The notes under the pieces are model-generated. The model worked only from the letters and a program-made list of their open reading frames with translations. It did no database searches and was not told the origin of the DNA. Position numbers and translations under genes: made by a program. Of a DNA stretch of 64,000 nt, positions 51,410 through 62,900 are shown piece by piece. The stretch comes from Strongyloides papillosus (lineage: Eukaryota; Nematoda; Chromadorea; Rhabditida; Strongyloididae), in assembly GCA_005656395.1 (NCBI GenBank), contig SRSI01000044.1, positions 1,674,001-1,738,000 on the forward strand, given 5' to 3'. Within the stretch, counting starts at the first letter, position 1, and every line of letters begins with the position of its first letter.

Positions 51410-51560
51410 TTTATTCAAAAGCATCATCTTGCTCACCAAAATTCTCATCTTGTAATGCTAGATAATTTTATAAAAAATTTATTCTTTTTACGTGTTTCAA
51501 TTCATCTTCAATATTCCTCTCATTTGTAATAGCCTGTAATTCATTTAAATATTTTCAGCC
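51410..51560 (-). pseudogene. Coding-like fragment, unidentified
   Basis: Minus-strand frame reads IFKYLNELQAITNERNIEDE, LKHV and, after a possible 36-nt intron or break, ALQDENFGEQDDAFE. Composition suggests a decayed host exon; product unknown. Confidence 0.25.
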
Positions 51561-52064
51561 ATAATGTTTGTGGTAATCTAAAAAAATATAGTAAAAATTT
51601 ATATGATGATTATTATCTGGAATTTATTTCACATAAAATACAACTGATACAAAATTAAATTGTGGCTACCTGTAAGAGCTATAGTCTAACAAAAGAGTTT
51701 TAGTTAAGATTTTTACAACTTAAGAATTATTAAATATAATAAATATAGAAGACACTGTAGCATGACTAAATCATACCGCGAAAATTGACTGTAGGAATGA
51801 GAAATTGTCAAAATTACAAAGAAGAATTTATAGGTAAATAGTTTAGTTTTTACTATTAATTACAACATTTACAGAATTAAATTTTAAATTTTTGAAGTAT
51901 TGCAATTAACAGGTTCCTTTTTTGTTTGAGAGGAAGCCAATTCGAAAGTTGAAGGTAATTGTATTTTTAGTTTTTAACTTATAAACTTTTTTTTAAATAC
52001 TGCAAGTGACGAGAAACATAATATTTCTTCTAAGCAAAAAATGAATACAGGAAGTATCCTGTCT

Positions 52065-53000
52065 AGGCGCACTTGTAAATGTTGTTGGCAAGAATTGTAA
52101 TGATTTAACATCTAACCGAACCGGAGATGACGAACAGGGATTAAACAATAATGGAGATGGTGTAGTTAGTCAAGCCAGTGATAGAATCGTTGTAAGTGCT
52201 GTTATACTTTTGGTAAAGTCTACTACTATAGTTTTATCGTTTTATTTATATTTGATGTTTCTGAAATTGTTATAATTACCAAAAATACTATTCAACAAAA
52301 ATCGAAATATGTTTTCAAAAGACAATTGATAAGAGGAAAGGAAGAAATAAAAATGTTAGAGAAGTCTTGAGAAAACTTACTGATGGATCTTTAGATAATA
52401 AAGAAAAAAAGACTTTGAAATATTTTACAAATCTATTATATCAATTGATTTTTATTAATAATAAAAGTTGGTACAGAAGAGAAATTTTTATATAACATGT
52501 CAATCTTTTGTATGTCATCATATATTTGGCTGTATATAGTAAGATATAGATTACTTTTATACGATTTTTCATTATTTTATCATTACTTTTTATACAATAA
52601 GTACTTATTATATAACAGAAATATTAACAATAATTTCATATTTGCTTTAGAGCATAAGCTTGGTGGAGATTTCGAGAATATAATTCTTGTGTCTAAACTA
52701 ATATCATCTATATCATCAAAGTAATGAATAATAAATGAAAAAGATGCTAATGAAAATGGTTCATCTGGTGATTTTGTTAACATTTTCCAGAATTTAAGGC
52801 ATATCATCATTAATGAAGAACAATTAAGAAGTCTTTTGAACAATAGATTGATGCCTGATTTTATAAATCAGTGTCTAAGATTATAGATATCGGGAAGATA
52901 GAAGAAATCTTGCCCAGATTTCAATCAACTTGACAAATTCTTCCTGGGCAACTAATAATTTATTTGGCATTTTTTTAGAAAATTTAAGAGTATGTAATTT
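52065..53000 (+). pseudogene. Decayed multi-exon gene, unidentified
   Basis: Colinear coding-like pieces: ~52075-52192 (NDLTSNRTGDDEQGLNNNGD then VVSQASDRIV, followed by GTAAGT), ~52323-52494 after AAAAG (TIDKRKGRNKNVREVLRKLT ... to a TAA), ~52650-52725 (EHKLGGDFENIILVSKLI) and ~52735-52885 (SSGDFVNIFQNLRHIIINEE, then NNRLMPDFINQCLRL). Stops separate them, so the gene is either broken or has unusual introns. Not matched to a known family. Confidence 0.35.
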
Positions 53001-53607
53001 TTTTAATTAAATTAACAGCTATTCTTTAAAATACAGCCAATATTTATCTAACAATCTAATCGAATACTAGAATATGCTTCTATTTTTCAACTGTTTCAAC
53101 GAGTATATGTGCAGGTACAATCTTCATATATCAATCAACCAGAGTTGAAGATATTACAAAAGTTGGATTATCACTTGTTCTTCAAAATTAGTATAAAATG
53201 TCAAGAGATTTGAAAAATTTTTTTGCGTTATTTTGATTTTAAAATAAATATTCTCTCGTTAAATATTTTTGAAAAAAGCTATCTATTCACCAAGTTTTGG
53301 TAGAATTTAGTTTCATTAAAAATTTCTACTAAATTTTTAAACTGTGATTTTTATTTAGTTACTTATTTTATTGTCATATCTTTTATTTTAATAATTTTTA
53401 AAATTTTAATTTTTTTGTACCTAGATTTTCATAATTTCATTTTATATAATATTATTATTCAATTATTATTTCCTCCATATTTTATTTTTTCCAAGAACAA
53501 CGTCTTCTATTAATAAATAATCACTTTTTCTCTTAAATTTTTATTGATAATTCTTTAAATTCACCAATAGTCTAAAAACTAATTATTTGTTAGACAATAT
53601 TATTATA

Positions 53608-55402
53608 TACCATTTCCCGGTCAAATTCAACATTTTCCCAACCAAATTCAACATTTTCCCAACCAAATTCAACATTTTCCCATTCAATTTCAACATTTTT
53701 CCATTCAAATTCAACATTTTCCTATTCAATTTCAACATTTTATTATTCAATTTCAACATTTTTTTATTCAATTTCGACACTTCATAATCTTTTTAAAGAT
53801 TAATTTTTTTAGTTATAAGGTGTGTTTTTTTAAAATATTATATATTAATATAAAATTATATAAAACTTTTAATAAATTTTTAATTTATAAAAAGCATACA
53901 ATTTTAAAAATTAATAAATTTGATTTCATTTATGGCAATAGGGAAGTTCAGCAGCACAATTTGTAATATTTTTTGTAATGTATCTAAAGTACCCACTACA
54001 ATCAGTTGATGTAATATTATTTATCTCAGACATTATTATATCTGATAAAACTCCATTTTCATTATTTCTTAATCTTGATCTAACGCAGTTCTTAATCTTA
54101 GAAAATGCATTTTCAATAGGATTAAGCATGTATGAATATGGTGAAAGAAATTTAAAGTCAAAATTAAACATGCTTGTAATTCTTTCAATCTCATTGCGCT
54201 TATGAATTCTTGCATTATCAAGAATAAGACACGCAGCTTGTAATTTCATTTCATCTCTAATATACATACAAAGCTCTTCTAAATATTCGGAAAAAATGTC
54301 AGCGTCTACGGTAGAATTAGAAATTACTTTGCAATGACACATTTGACTAATTGAAATACTCGCAATCAATGTAACTGATCTACCTCTTATAGTAGGAACT
54401 TTAACATTTGATCTTGTTCCTTTCTTAGATCTACTAAAGGTTCTTTGTATATGAAGATGAAAAGAAGATTCATCAACAAAAACTATTTTTGAATAATCGT
54501 TATTAAAATAATTATTAAACCATAATGCATATTCCTTTCGCTGTCTTATTTTATCTGGATCATTAACTCTATCAAGTTCTCTATGAGATTTTTTTACAGT
54601 AATTCCTAATTCTCTTAAACATCTGTCAATTGTACTTAATGAAATTTGAAAATTAGAACCTCTAATATTTTGAATATCTCTTTTAATCTCTTTAAGTGTA
54701 TAACTTGGATTTTCTGAAATTATTTCTTCAATTTCATTTATTATTTCTGGTGTCAAACATTTCTTTATACTTCCTCCTTTTGGTTTTTTTGATATTATAT
54801 TTTGATTTTTAAATTTACTTATAATTGATCTTGCGCTGCTATAATTAATTTCCATCATATTCGATGCATCTTTTATAGAATATCCCTGATCCACTACTAA
54901 TTTTATCAATCTATTTCTATCATCATTACTAATATCTTGATATGTAGTTCTTTGAGTTGTTTCAGCACTAACAACAGAACTTTCTTCCATTAAAATTGAA
55001 TTTGAAGATGACATGTTCCGAAGGAAAATATTAAGAAAATAAGAGAAATACAAAAATATAGACAATAAGATTTTCGAAAAGTAAAAAAAATGACAAATGA
55101 TTGTAACCAATATATAAAAACATAAACTCTTATATACCAAAATCATGATGACTCTCGATTTCATCACGTTTACTTCTTCATTAAAGTAAAATTTACAAGA
55201 AAGAGTACTTAATTTTATAAAAATTACATTTTTTACCTTTAAAAAATTAAAAATAAAAGTAAATTGAAGCATTGTTGAAATTGAATAATAAAATGTTGAA
55301 ATTGAATAATAAAATGTTGAAATTGAATAATAAAATGTTGAATTTGGTTGGGAAAATGTTGAATTCGGTTGGGAAAATGTTGAATTTGACCGGGAAATGG
55401 TA
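53608..55402 (-). mobile_element. Tc1/mariner-type element with satellite-like terminal repeats
   Basis: Tips TACCATTTCCCGG and CCGGGAAATGGTA, with TA at 53606-53607 and 55403-55404. Each terminal repeat (about 53608-53780 and 55262-55402) is built of ~20-bp tandem units, CAACATTTTCCCAACCAAATT and variants ending with ATTCAATTT, seven to eight units on the left and about six on the right. It encodes one intact transposase. ORFs reading through the arrays are by-products. Confidence 0.85.
53926..55014 (-). CDS. Tc1-like DD34E transposase, 362 aa, intact
   Basis: The start at 55014 (MSSSNSILMEE) is preferred over the longer frame, whose extra N-terminus is translated terminal-repeat satellite. 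Residues ~20-75 and ~80-130 form the paired helix-turn-helix (RLIKLVVDQGYSIKDASNMM; STIDRCLRELGI). Catalytic DDE: VFVDESSFHLH, LILDNARIHK, LNPIENAF; 34 residues separate the second D and the E, so DD34E as in Tc1/IS630 relatives. A single change from the usual S-P-Y-S-P is seen (SPYSYMLNPIE). No stop or frameshift; with well matched ends this is a candidate active element. Confidence 0.85.
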   Translation of the reverse strand: MSSSNSILMEESSVVSAETTQRTTYQDISNDDRNRLIKLVVDQGYSIKDASNMMEINYSSARSIISKFKNQNIISKKPKGGSIKKCLTPEIINEIEEIISENPSYTLKEIKRDIQNIRGSNFQISLSTIDRCLRELGITVKKSHRELDRVNDPDKIRQRKEYALWFNNYFNNDYSKIVFVDESSFHLHIQRTFSRSKKGTRSNVKVPTIRGRSVTLIASISISQMCHCKVISNSTVDADIFSEYLEELCMYIRDEMKLQAACLILDNARIHKRNEIERITSMFNFDFKFLSPYSYMLNPIENAFSKIKNCVRSRLRNNENGVLSDIIMSEINNITSTDCSGYFRYITKNITNCAAELPYCHK

Positions 55403-55447
55403 TAAAATTTTTTGGGCACCTACCCTTTTTGCCTGAACGTTTGAATT

Positions 55448-55617
55448 TGGGCAGACTGTCATTTTGCCTGAACGTTCAGGTAAAAAAGGTATTTTAAAAA
55501 AATAAACGTTTACCCAAAACGTACTTTATTAAAGATGTTTTGCCCGAACGTTCAGGCAAAACGTTTTTTTTAAAATACCCTTTTTACCTGAACGTTCAGG
55601 CAAAATGACAGTCTGCC
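55448..55617. mobile_element. Short palindromic foldback with CCTGAACGTTCAGG repeats
   Basis: An almost perfect inverted repeat: GGCAGACTGTCATTTTGCCT at ~55450 returns inverted ending ~55617. Each arm contains the 14-bp palindrome CCTGAACGTTCAGG (about 55464 and 55587); a third near copy lies between the arms (CCCGAACGTTCAGG, ~55542) and a decayed one just outside (~55431). No ORF. Directly abuts the Tc1-like element. Confidence 0.75.
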
Positions 55618-56252
55618 AATTTTTTGTTATTCACATCATTCCTATTAGAAGAAATTAATTATCCATTATCTCTTTTTATCATGAAAATCATTAGATAAAC
55701 GTGTTCTTTTATAAGTTTTAATAGGTCTGTTTTCTTCATTAACTTTATATCTTTAAACATTTCATTGTTGGTATTTATTTGGAATCAAACTTTTTTTTCA
55801 AACACTACATTTTTTCTACTTATCATAATGTTCTAAGTTTGATCTTGAATTATATCTACTTTACAATCAACCACATAATTATGTATAGTTCTTATATATA
55901 GAATCAATCTTTGATTATGTGCAATTAAAATGAAATAAGATAACTGCAAATAACAAATTTATACCCAGTTATTTGTTTTAATTATTCTTTTTAATTTGAA
56001 TAATCTTACAGCTATTATTTTTGTTCTTCAATCTTTCTTGAAATATTTACATAAATAATTTTATTTATTGCACTCTTCTTCATTATCACAAAAGTTATTA
56101 TTTTGAGAAATAGCTCATCAACTTTTTCTAGTATTTTATCGCCAGGTAAGCAATAAATACTAAAGAGGCGAAAAATTGCAAAATAATTTTAAAAATTTTC
56201 GCCAACTAAATTGACCATAGCAATTTTTTTATTCATATACCATTTCTCTGGT

Positions 56253-56300
56253 TTAATCCTTTCACGTCCGGATGACGCACATAGGCGTCATAAACAAAAA
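56253..56300. repeat. Possible piggyBac-type end
   Basis: TTAA followed by TCCTTTCACGTCCGGATGACG resembles the CCCTTT...CGTCCG tips of piggyBac elements. No matching inverse end was found, so this may be a solo remnant. Confidence 0.3.
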
Positions 56301-56504
56301 TTTTAATACATAGTAGTAATTTGTACTAGAGGGGGGAAATTTAGGTATGAAGTTATTGCCAGTAATATAAAAATATTTATATTAAAAAGAAGAGGGAAAG
56401 AAATGAATAAATTAAAGATAATAAATAAAAGTAGATGTAAAAACATTAAAAATTGTAGTTTTAGTTTATTTTTATTTATTAAATATTTATTTCTATTAAA
56501 GAAA

Positions 56505-57224
56505 TACGAGAGTCATTTAATAAGTAAAGAGACAAATCATCATAGGTAAAATAATAGCAAAATAAAGACGTTGATAAGAAATAAATCACGGAATAAAACT
56601 GTTTTCGTCATTTTTACATAATTTGCAGTAAAAATTTCTCGCTATAAATAAATTTTATTTAACTATCTAATTATGGTATTCCCACTTAAAAACTGTAATT
56701 TTGAGGAACAACGTTTTGTAAAAAGATTTCATGTCTCAGTAAAGGTTAAACCTTCCGAAATCTATTCATGGATGATTAAGCAATATGGTAGAAGCTGTAT
56801 GAATCGTGCAAATTTTTTAAAAAATGTTGTACAAGTGTAAGCACATTACATTCACTAAATCAAGGTAAAATGAACTATTGTAAAAAAAGGTGCAAAAAGG
56901 TTTGGTTGAGAAATTTTGTTACATTCACAGTACAGTTCAGACCGTGAACAATCAGATTTTTAGTTTGTTTGGGCTTCTCAAATATTCTTTTCATTGAGTA
57001 AGATTTAACGATAATGAAGAGGTAAAGGAAAAATTACAGAAATGGCTAGGTTCTCAGAGTAAACATTTCTTTACCATTGACATTAGAAAGCTTGTGGAAA
57101 AATCGGACATATGTATAAATGTAGCAGAGGATTATGTCGAAAAATGAGTAAAATTTGGGATTCATACGATAATAAATTTTTGAGTTATGATCATTTGCTT
57201 TTTTTTTATTGAATGATTCTCGTA
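56505..57224 (+). mobile_element. Internally deleted mariner element
   Basis: Inverted ends TACGAGAGTCATTTAATAAG and TTATTGAATGATTCTCGTA; TA follows the right end. The plus strand still reads the mariner N-terminus (FEEQRFVKRFHVSVKVKPSE then IYSWMIKQYGRSCMNRAN, ~56698-56810) and C-terminus (WLGSQSKHFF ... KLVEKSDICINVAEDYVEK, ~57040-57147), matching the EQR...ETYxMLxxAYG...MSR and IRKLVxRWDKCINxxGDYVEK patterns. The catalytic core between them is deleted, as in the copy at 5225-6139. Confidence 0.8.
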
Positions 57225-58389
57225 TATATTGCAATTTTAATGATATTATTAAAATATTGTATATTGCTACTATTATCAGTCATTTTTTTAGCAAATTGTT
57301 TTATCTCTGCATTTTTTTTAATATGTATCAACTGGTTTTATGTAAAATTGTTTTATTCTATTGAAATTTTTCAAATGCCATCTTCTACCAAATTCTCTAT
57401 TGCTGAATTCTTTTTTAACTGCTTAGCTATATAAGCGGTTCCTATAGAATGTGGTGTTTCTTCTTCTGCTACTATTAACAATACCATTCTTTTTTTCAAC
57501 TTTTAAGTGTTATTAATTGGAACTTGTTGCTGTTTTTCTTAATCCAAAGTGAAGTAATTATCTTTTCATTCTGATTTTTTTTAATAGCTGTTGTGCGTTT
57601 GCAATAAATATTGTAATGATATTTAATATTGAGCTTTTTTTTTCCATAATCTAATAATTTAATTGTGTCATCTCACACGTAGTTTTGATGATGTGGATGT
57701 TGATATGTATATTATATTTCTTAGAACTTAATGTTTTCCCTTATTAAGTTATATGATTTGTGGCCTCTGAAAAAGGTTTCAATAGGATCAAGACAGCTAA
57801 TTTTCTTCTTAAATGTAATAGTTGGTTAGTAAAATTTTAAAGATATTTTGTTGGATGTTGTAATGCAAGTAAATTATATTTTATTAAACCAGAATATATA
57901 AAAAACACAATTACAACATATAATAAATAATTAGCTTAACTTAGTATTTTATTTAAGAAAATTAACTTGACTAAAACCTTAATTAACATATCTGTGATGA
58001 TGTATCAGTAATATAATAGCAGAACAAGAATGGATAGTTTAGTACCTAAATTGCACAATTACATAATACAATAAAATAGAATGATGAAACATAATACGTG
58101 ACATTAAATAAAAATAAACGGTAAGTCAGATCTCTTAGCTATGTAAAATTTAAGAGAAGTATCCTACTGACTATAGATCTATACTTGACTATAGTTTTTA
58201 TATCTTCAATAACTTTGAATGGTTCAACATAATTATCTGCGTATTTATTTCTCTTAGTCTTATTTTTACGGAAAATTTTATGATCTGTTGATAGAATCCG
58301 ACTCTAAAATGTTTTATTTTTTTGTTATTATCAGTGCAGTATTCAAAATAAGTTTTTGTTTCTTTCTCTATGATCTCATATTGTGTCTG
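57225..58389. other. AT-rich stretch, nothing recognised
   Basis: The 73-codon frame at 57213-57434 is a hydrophobic low-complexity reading overlapping the mariner end and is not supported. No other feature seen. Confidence 0.4.
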
Positions 58390-59265
58390 ATCTGTATCAA
58401 TGATTGCAGGTACCTATATTCTTAAGAATAATTCAAGACAAATTGATGTTTTTCTTAAGAACATTAGTTCAAATGGAAAAGGTCCTAGAGATTCAATATA
58501 TAAATTATTGTAGAAGTATGCAATGGAGAGAAAGGGTTTATCTCACTCTTTTCCAGTTATGTTTATTAACTTATTTATTTCCGTTTGAATTGTTCTTAAG
58601 TTTCTTTCACATGAAAAATTAGACTGACTGTAGTAAAATGTATAATTTTTTATCGTGGTTCTTAATTTTCCTAGATATAAGATTAAAAAATTACTCTTGA
58701 AGTTTGTGAGATTGACATTTACTATTATAGCTGGAAATCCATATTTCAAGAATATCTTATTAGTCAGTACGTCAATTACTCTTCCGTCTTGATAAGTTTT
58801 TAGAGCTATAGAAAAAATATATTTAATACCATTATCGATAACATTCAAGACGTATCTTTGACCTTCGGATTCTGCCAAATGTATAGGTCCTAATAAAATC
58901 CATAGATAGTTTGCTCATAGGGTATGAAGTAGGAATTGTCTTTATTGGTAATTTCAAAGCTATCGTTACATTTCTACTTTTACATATTTCACAGCTTTTC
59001 GGATACGTATTTAACTTTTTGGCGATAGATGGTATGTACGACTGTCTATATGTGATTTTCTCAGGCCTTTTAACACTAAAGTGCGAGTTAATTTGCAGCA
59101 AATGCTATATCCGTCTAGAATTTAATGTGAAATATGGAATTCTTCCATGTAGCGATAAAAATATTATCTTTTCACTTAGTAAAATAATTTCTATTATCAA
59201 AATTTTTACTACTAATGGGTGTACTTTCTTTGTCAAATTAAGTTTTTCATTATCATCTATAAAGT
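58390..59265 (-). pseudogene. Ty3/gypsy integrase relic (zinc-binding and core domains)
   Basis: Read on the minus strand: HGRIPYFTLNSRR (~59150) resembles the H-x-G-x-x-x-T of the integrase zinc domain; KSCEICKSRNV (~58985-59020) is the C-x-x-C; then KLSMDFI (first catalytic D, ~58910), a frameshift near 58860, SEGQRYVLNVIDNGIKYIFS (~58815-58870), KYGFPAIIVNVNLTNFKSNF (second D replaced), and PFELMF (~58470). Stops, a frameshift and the lost D make it dead. No LTR pair or reverse transcriptase was found around it. Confidence 0.7.
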
Positions 59266-59794
59266 GAAGTGACGCCACTCCATGAATTTAAATTAATCAT
59301 GATTTTTAAATATAAAATTCATTTATATAATTTTCTATATATTTATTATTGTATTTTTAGAGAGATATCACCCAATAAAAGTTACTTATAAGTTCAAAAA
59401 TTTTCTTTTTTTAACAAAGTTTATACCTGTTGTTTATTTTCTTTTATTCATACTCACAAAATCTATCCATTAATGGTTAGACATTTTCTACATTTTTTAA
59501 AAGATCTATGTTGCTATCTTTGTAAACACCTATTTCGTCAAACTTTTTTCTTCTTCCTTTAATAAATGTCGAATTCATTTTTCACTTAGTTTTTTTATTT
59601 TTTGAAATCATTTTGTAATATTTGTTTGAACAGTTTATAATTAACTTTATATATATGACTATACTAATCTTATAAACTTTTAAATAATGACTTACGGTTT
59701 ACAATATGTATGGTGATTATTACTAAATAAATAAATAATAATATTTAACTTATCTATTATTTATATATAAAAATTTAATTAATCTCTACACTTA

Positions 59795-60250
59795 AGACTT
59801 TAACATGTCTTTCTTATACTTTTCTTTATTTGAAGAGAACTCCTCGAGTTTGTCGATATAAAGTTTTTTAATGTTTTTTCTTAGGTGAATCATACGATAT
59901 TATAAAGGCAACTCTATTATCAAGTTTGGTTATAGTATATGGTTCTTTCCATTTCTTAGCTAATTTTTTTTAATTTAAACAAATCAAGAAGCTTAGCATA
60001 CACTTTATCATTTTCTTTAAAGTGATTTTGCTTTAAAATGTACTTAGAGTTAACAAGGACTTCTCCGGTTTTAGAACATTTAAAAAAAATATTATTCGGA
60101 GATATCATATGCATTATTAGCATACTGAACAATTACAAATAATCGTCTATTGGTATCTATTTTATATTTGTCACTTGTCTGGAGTAACTTATTCATATCT
60201 GTATACGGTTGTGTTAAATAATAAAAGAAATATGAAAATGTATTTTTAGA
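59795..60250 (-). pseudogene. Ty3/gypsy integrase C-terminal relic, second copy
   Basis: Minus strand reads YKIDTNRRLFVIVQYANNAYDISE (first part ~60095-60180), then HFKENDKVYAKLLDLF (~59975-60040), KKWKEPYTITKLDNRVAFI (~59905-59965) and KLYIDKLEEFSSNKEKYKKD (~59800-59865) across frame breaks. The GDxVY/W-x-G-P-Y-x-I pattern is that of gypsy integrase tails. Its order relative to 58390-59265 shows a separate or rearranged copy. Confidence 0.6.
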
Positions 60251-60382
60251 TTTACACATATTGATGTTGCAAAATAGGATAAATGTTTTATATGGGAATG
60301 ATGAAAATATATTATTAATGTAAATGCAAATTGCCTTCAAAAGATAGATAATGTCGTGTAAAAAGTTTACATAACCTATCAT

Positions 60383-61018
60383 AAAAGTATGATTACATTT
60401 TTTTTTAAAAGTATAAAAATAAAAGAAAACATATAACTTTTAAATTAACATCAATTTTAAATCATGAATTCAAACTACAATAACTCTAAGAATTATATTT
60501 ACCGGGATTTTTTAAATTAAGTAGTATCAAATAATTATATTAAATTGTTATTTAATCGTTTTAAATTTTTTAATATTAATCTGCTCATAATTTCTTTTAA
60601 ATTCTAGACATTTTAAAAATCTAGATATTTTATTGTTCTTGATAATTGTTTTCTAACAATTTATTCTCTGTATATCAAAAAAATACTTAATATCTAAAGG
60701 ATGTTTATTTAAAGAAGCTCGTCATATAAAAAAAATTAATAATAAAAGAAAACAACATATGGTAAATTCAACAGATTTTTAAGTGATATTTTTCCGTATA
60801 AATTAATCATTGAACATTGTTTATTTTCTATCTGGCCGGTAAGTACAGCCTGCTTTTTTCTATTTCTTATTTTTCTTATTAAAATACTCGTAGTTTTCAA
60901 AATTTTCTGTTAGCTAACTAAAACAATATTTAAGAAAATAATATAAATGAAACATTGTATTGTGATAATGAAATTCTAAATTTAATATTCCTCAACAGCC
61001 AATACTTTATAAGAAAAA
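60383..61018. other. AT-rich stretch, nothing recognised
   Basis: A good donor-like sequence GGCCGGTAAGTACAG lies at ~60835 but no coding exon is seen before it. Confidence 0.35.
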
Positions 61019-61168
61019 ATGACAAAATTTTATTCTGCCTTAACGGACTATACCCCAGCTATGGAGTTATATAGTTTTGGTACATTAGATTTCTAAGATT
61101 TCTTGGATTTAAAAAGCACAGAAGATGTACAGAGTTACCAACTAAAGCTTACCTACGACACTATTTGT
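61019..61168 (+). pseudogene. Short coding-like frame with a premature stop
   Basis: From ATG at 61019 the frame reads MTKFYSALTDYTPAMELYSF then GTLDF, a TAA, and continues in frame with DFLDLKSTEDVQSYQLKLTY to a second stop. The quality on both sides suggests one exon with a nonsense change. Product unknown. Confidence 0.35.
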
Positions 61169-61518
61169 TAACTTATTTCCCATATAATAGTACTTATATT
61201 GTGTTAGCAACTAATTTTTTATCTGCTGTCAATTGAGATGTTAAGGTATTTTGGGATTATTTTATCTAATAATCTTAGTATAACTAATTGTTAAATTTTA
61301 ACAAAAAAATGTATAAATTTTAAAAATTAAATTCCCACTGTTTTTGAGTGACATGTACGAAATTACTTGTTATAGGAAAGCTTTGGCTGGCTGCTCTGTA
61401 TATTTTTTTGCTATCTTAAACTGTAACTCTTATTATATTTAAGTAATTTTTATGCAATAAAATATGTTTTTAAAAAATTAACTTTGCTTTCACTAATATT
61501 CATTGAATAATGTCTCCG

Positions 61519-61989
61519 TCAAGCTATACAGAAAACCTTAAAGTCAAAAGAGAGACCATGAAATATTATGTGGAAATAATGACACAAATTAGCAAGACTT
61601 TCAGAATCATTACTTGAGTTCGATTTTCTAAGTAAAGTAGATAAGAAGAATGTTTGATCAACATTATTTATATATTTCAAATGTGGTGTGCAAACAATAT
61701 TTTTTTTTGCCCATTTTTGAAAATTTAAATCTTTACCACAGTATGAACAATTAAAATACAATCCACTATTTTTTGACTTATTTATCCCATTATACTTTGA
61801 ATAACACTCTTTATATTTTGAAATACTACCCTTATTACTACAATAGTTACTACTTTTATTTTTTTCATCTAAAAAATTTGAAGACTCGTTTGGATAAGAC
61901 TTTATAAAAAGTAAATGATTAAGAAAAATAATTACTTCTCTAATTAGTACACAGTTATCTTTTCCTTTAAAGAGATATATTTTTTTCAA
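61519..61989 (-). CDS. Hypothetical protein with zinc-ribbon-like motif, 156 aa
   Basis: Open frame from ATG. The middle is Ser/Lys/Asn/Tyr-rich; residues ~100-125 contain CSYCGKDLNFQ...IVCTPH, a C-x2-C...C-x2-H arrangement that could bind one zinc. The ends are hydrophobic. No family recognised. It could be a host gene or a decayed exon read through an intron. Confidence 0.35.
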   Translation of the reverse strand: MKKIYLFKGKDNCVLIREVIIFLNHLLFIKSYPNESSNFLDEKNKSSNYCSNKGSISKYKECYSKYNGINKSKNSGLYFNCSYCGKDLNFQKWAKKNIVCTPHLKYINNVDQTFFLSTLLRKSNSSNDSESLANLCHYFHIIFHGLSFDFKVFCIA

Positions 61990-62384
61990 AGTATAGAAAT
62001 CATCGAAAACTTAAAAAATAAAGATAGTGATATGGAAAACGTACAAAATTATGACTTTTGCTATAAACATACGGCACAACGGCAACAATGATACTAATAC
62101 ACACGAAATAATAAAAAAAACGCTTTAAGAGGAAATAAAAATGTTGCGAAGTCATTGTGCATTTTAACTTTTTCTATCATACGTAAAAAAAAGTATTAAA
62201 AACTGTTTAAACAGGAAAATTGAATGGTACATATTATATTTTATTGTATAAAAAAATCCTCCACGATACATAACCGAAAAGTAATACATTGTAACGTAAC
62301 AAGAAAAAAAATAACATAATTATGTAGAAAATCGTTGAGCTATATGTAATTAAAATAGACTGCAATAAAATAAACTTTGGAATA

Positions 62385-62576
62385 TTGATAATTTTCTCAA
62401 TGAAAACAGCAGATGTTAACGTCCGTGAAAGGCGTTCACGAAATTACCAATATATATCAAATAAAAGTTTTATTTTATTTATATTCATTTCACTTATCAT
62501 TGTATACTTGTTAATTAATTATAGTATTCTATATTTAAATCCAAATTATTTGTCAAAAAGAAAAGCATTTCTATAA
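62385..62576 (+). CDS. Small single-pass membrane protein, 58-63 aa
   Basis: The likely start is the ATG at 62400 (MKTADVNVRERRSRNYQYIS), since the five codons before it look non-coding. A basic N-terminus is followed by one transmembrane segment (FILFIFISLIIVYLLI) and a basic tail ending KRKAFL. The positive N-terminal side would face the cytosol. A decayed copy lies at 63290-63480. Function unknown. Confidence 0.4.
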   Translation: MIIFSMKTADVNVRERRSRNYQYISNKSFILFIFISLIIVYLLINYSILYLNPNYLSKRKAFL

Positions 62577-62587
62577 AAAATTTATAC

Positions 62588-62900
62588 TGAGGTATGAGAT
62601 GGAGTTAGTAGTGGTAATAGAGTAGGTGGTGGTACAGAGACAGCATTCTGAACATAGTTGGTATTATCCGCAGTGGAAGCAGCAGAGGCTTTTCTTGGAG
62701 GCTTTCTATCACTGCTCAATTTTCTTTTATCTAGTTGTCACAAACATTAGAATAAAATATTCGAATAATTGCCGGCAATATCTAAAATTTAAATGACCAA
62801 AAGTTGCCAAGTGGCTAGCTTATTCCATAAGACTTCTGAAATTTCAGCAGCAACAGTGGTTGTAATGGCCTGGTAGCCATTGCGGCTACACAGGTCTGGA
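62588..62900 (-). CDS. Possible 3' exons of a host gene
   Basis: The last exon (62588 to about 62737, minus) reads KRKLSSDRKPPRKASAASTA then DNTNYVQNAVSVPPPTLLPL and ends SHTSV before TAA, preceded by an 'aactag' acceptor. An upstream coding-like piece at about 62800-62885 reads AITTTVAAEISEVLWNKLAT. GC content is well above the surroundings. Ser/Pro-rich tail of an unidentified protein; no join could be proven. Confidence 0.35.

Noticed and set aside
53583..53787. Open frames on both strands through the left satellite array (repetitive K-L-N or F-N-I-F proteins)
   Set aside because: They are simply translations of the ~20-bp terminal-repeat units and have no independent support.
53587..53790. 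Possible CRISPR-like array
   Set aside because: Units are contiguous tandem repeats without unique spacers, in a eukaryotic transposon.
55015..55419. N-terminal extension of the Tc1-like transposase
   Set aside because: It translates the right terminal-repeat array and AT-rich leader; conserved domains begin after the ATG at 55014.
57213..57434. 73-codon hydrophobic frame
   Set aside because: Starts inside the mariner tip and is low complexity; no supporting motif.
58911..59267. 118-codon plus-strand hydrophobic frame
   Set aside because: It overlaps the minus-strand integrase relic with recognisable zinc and core motifs; the plus frame is the shadow.
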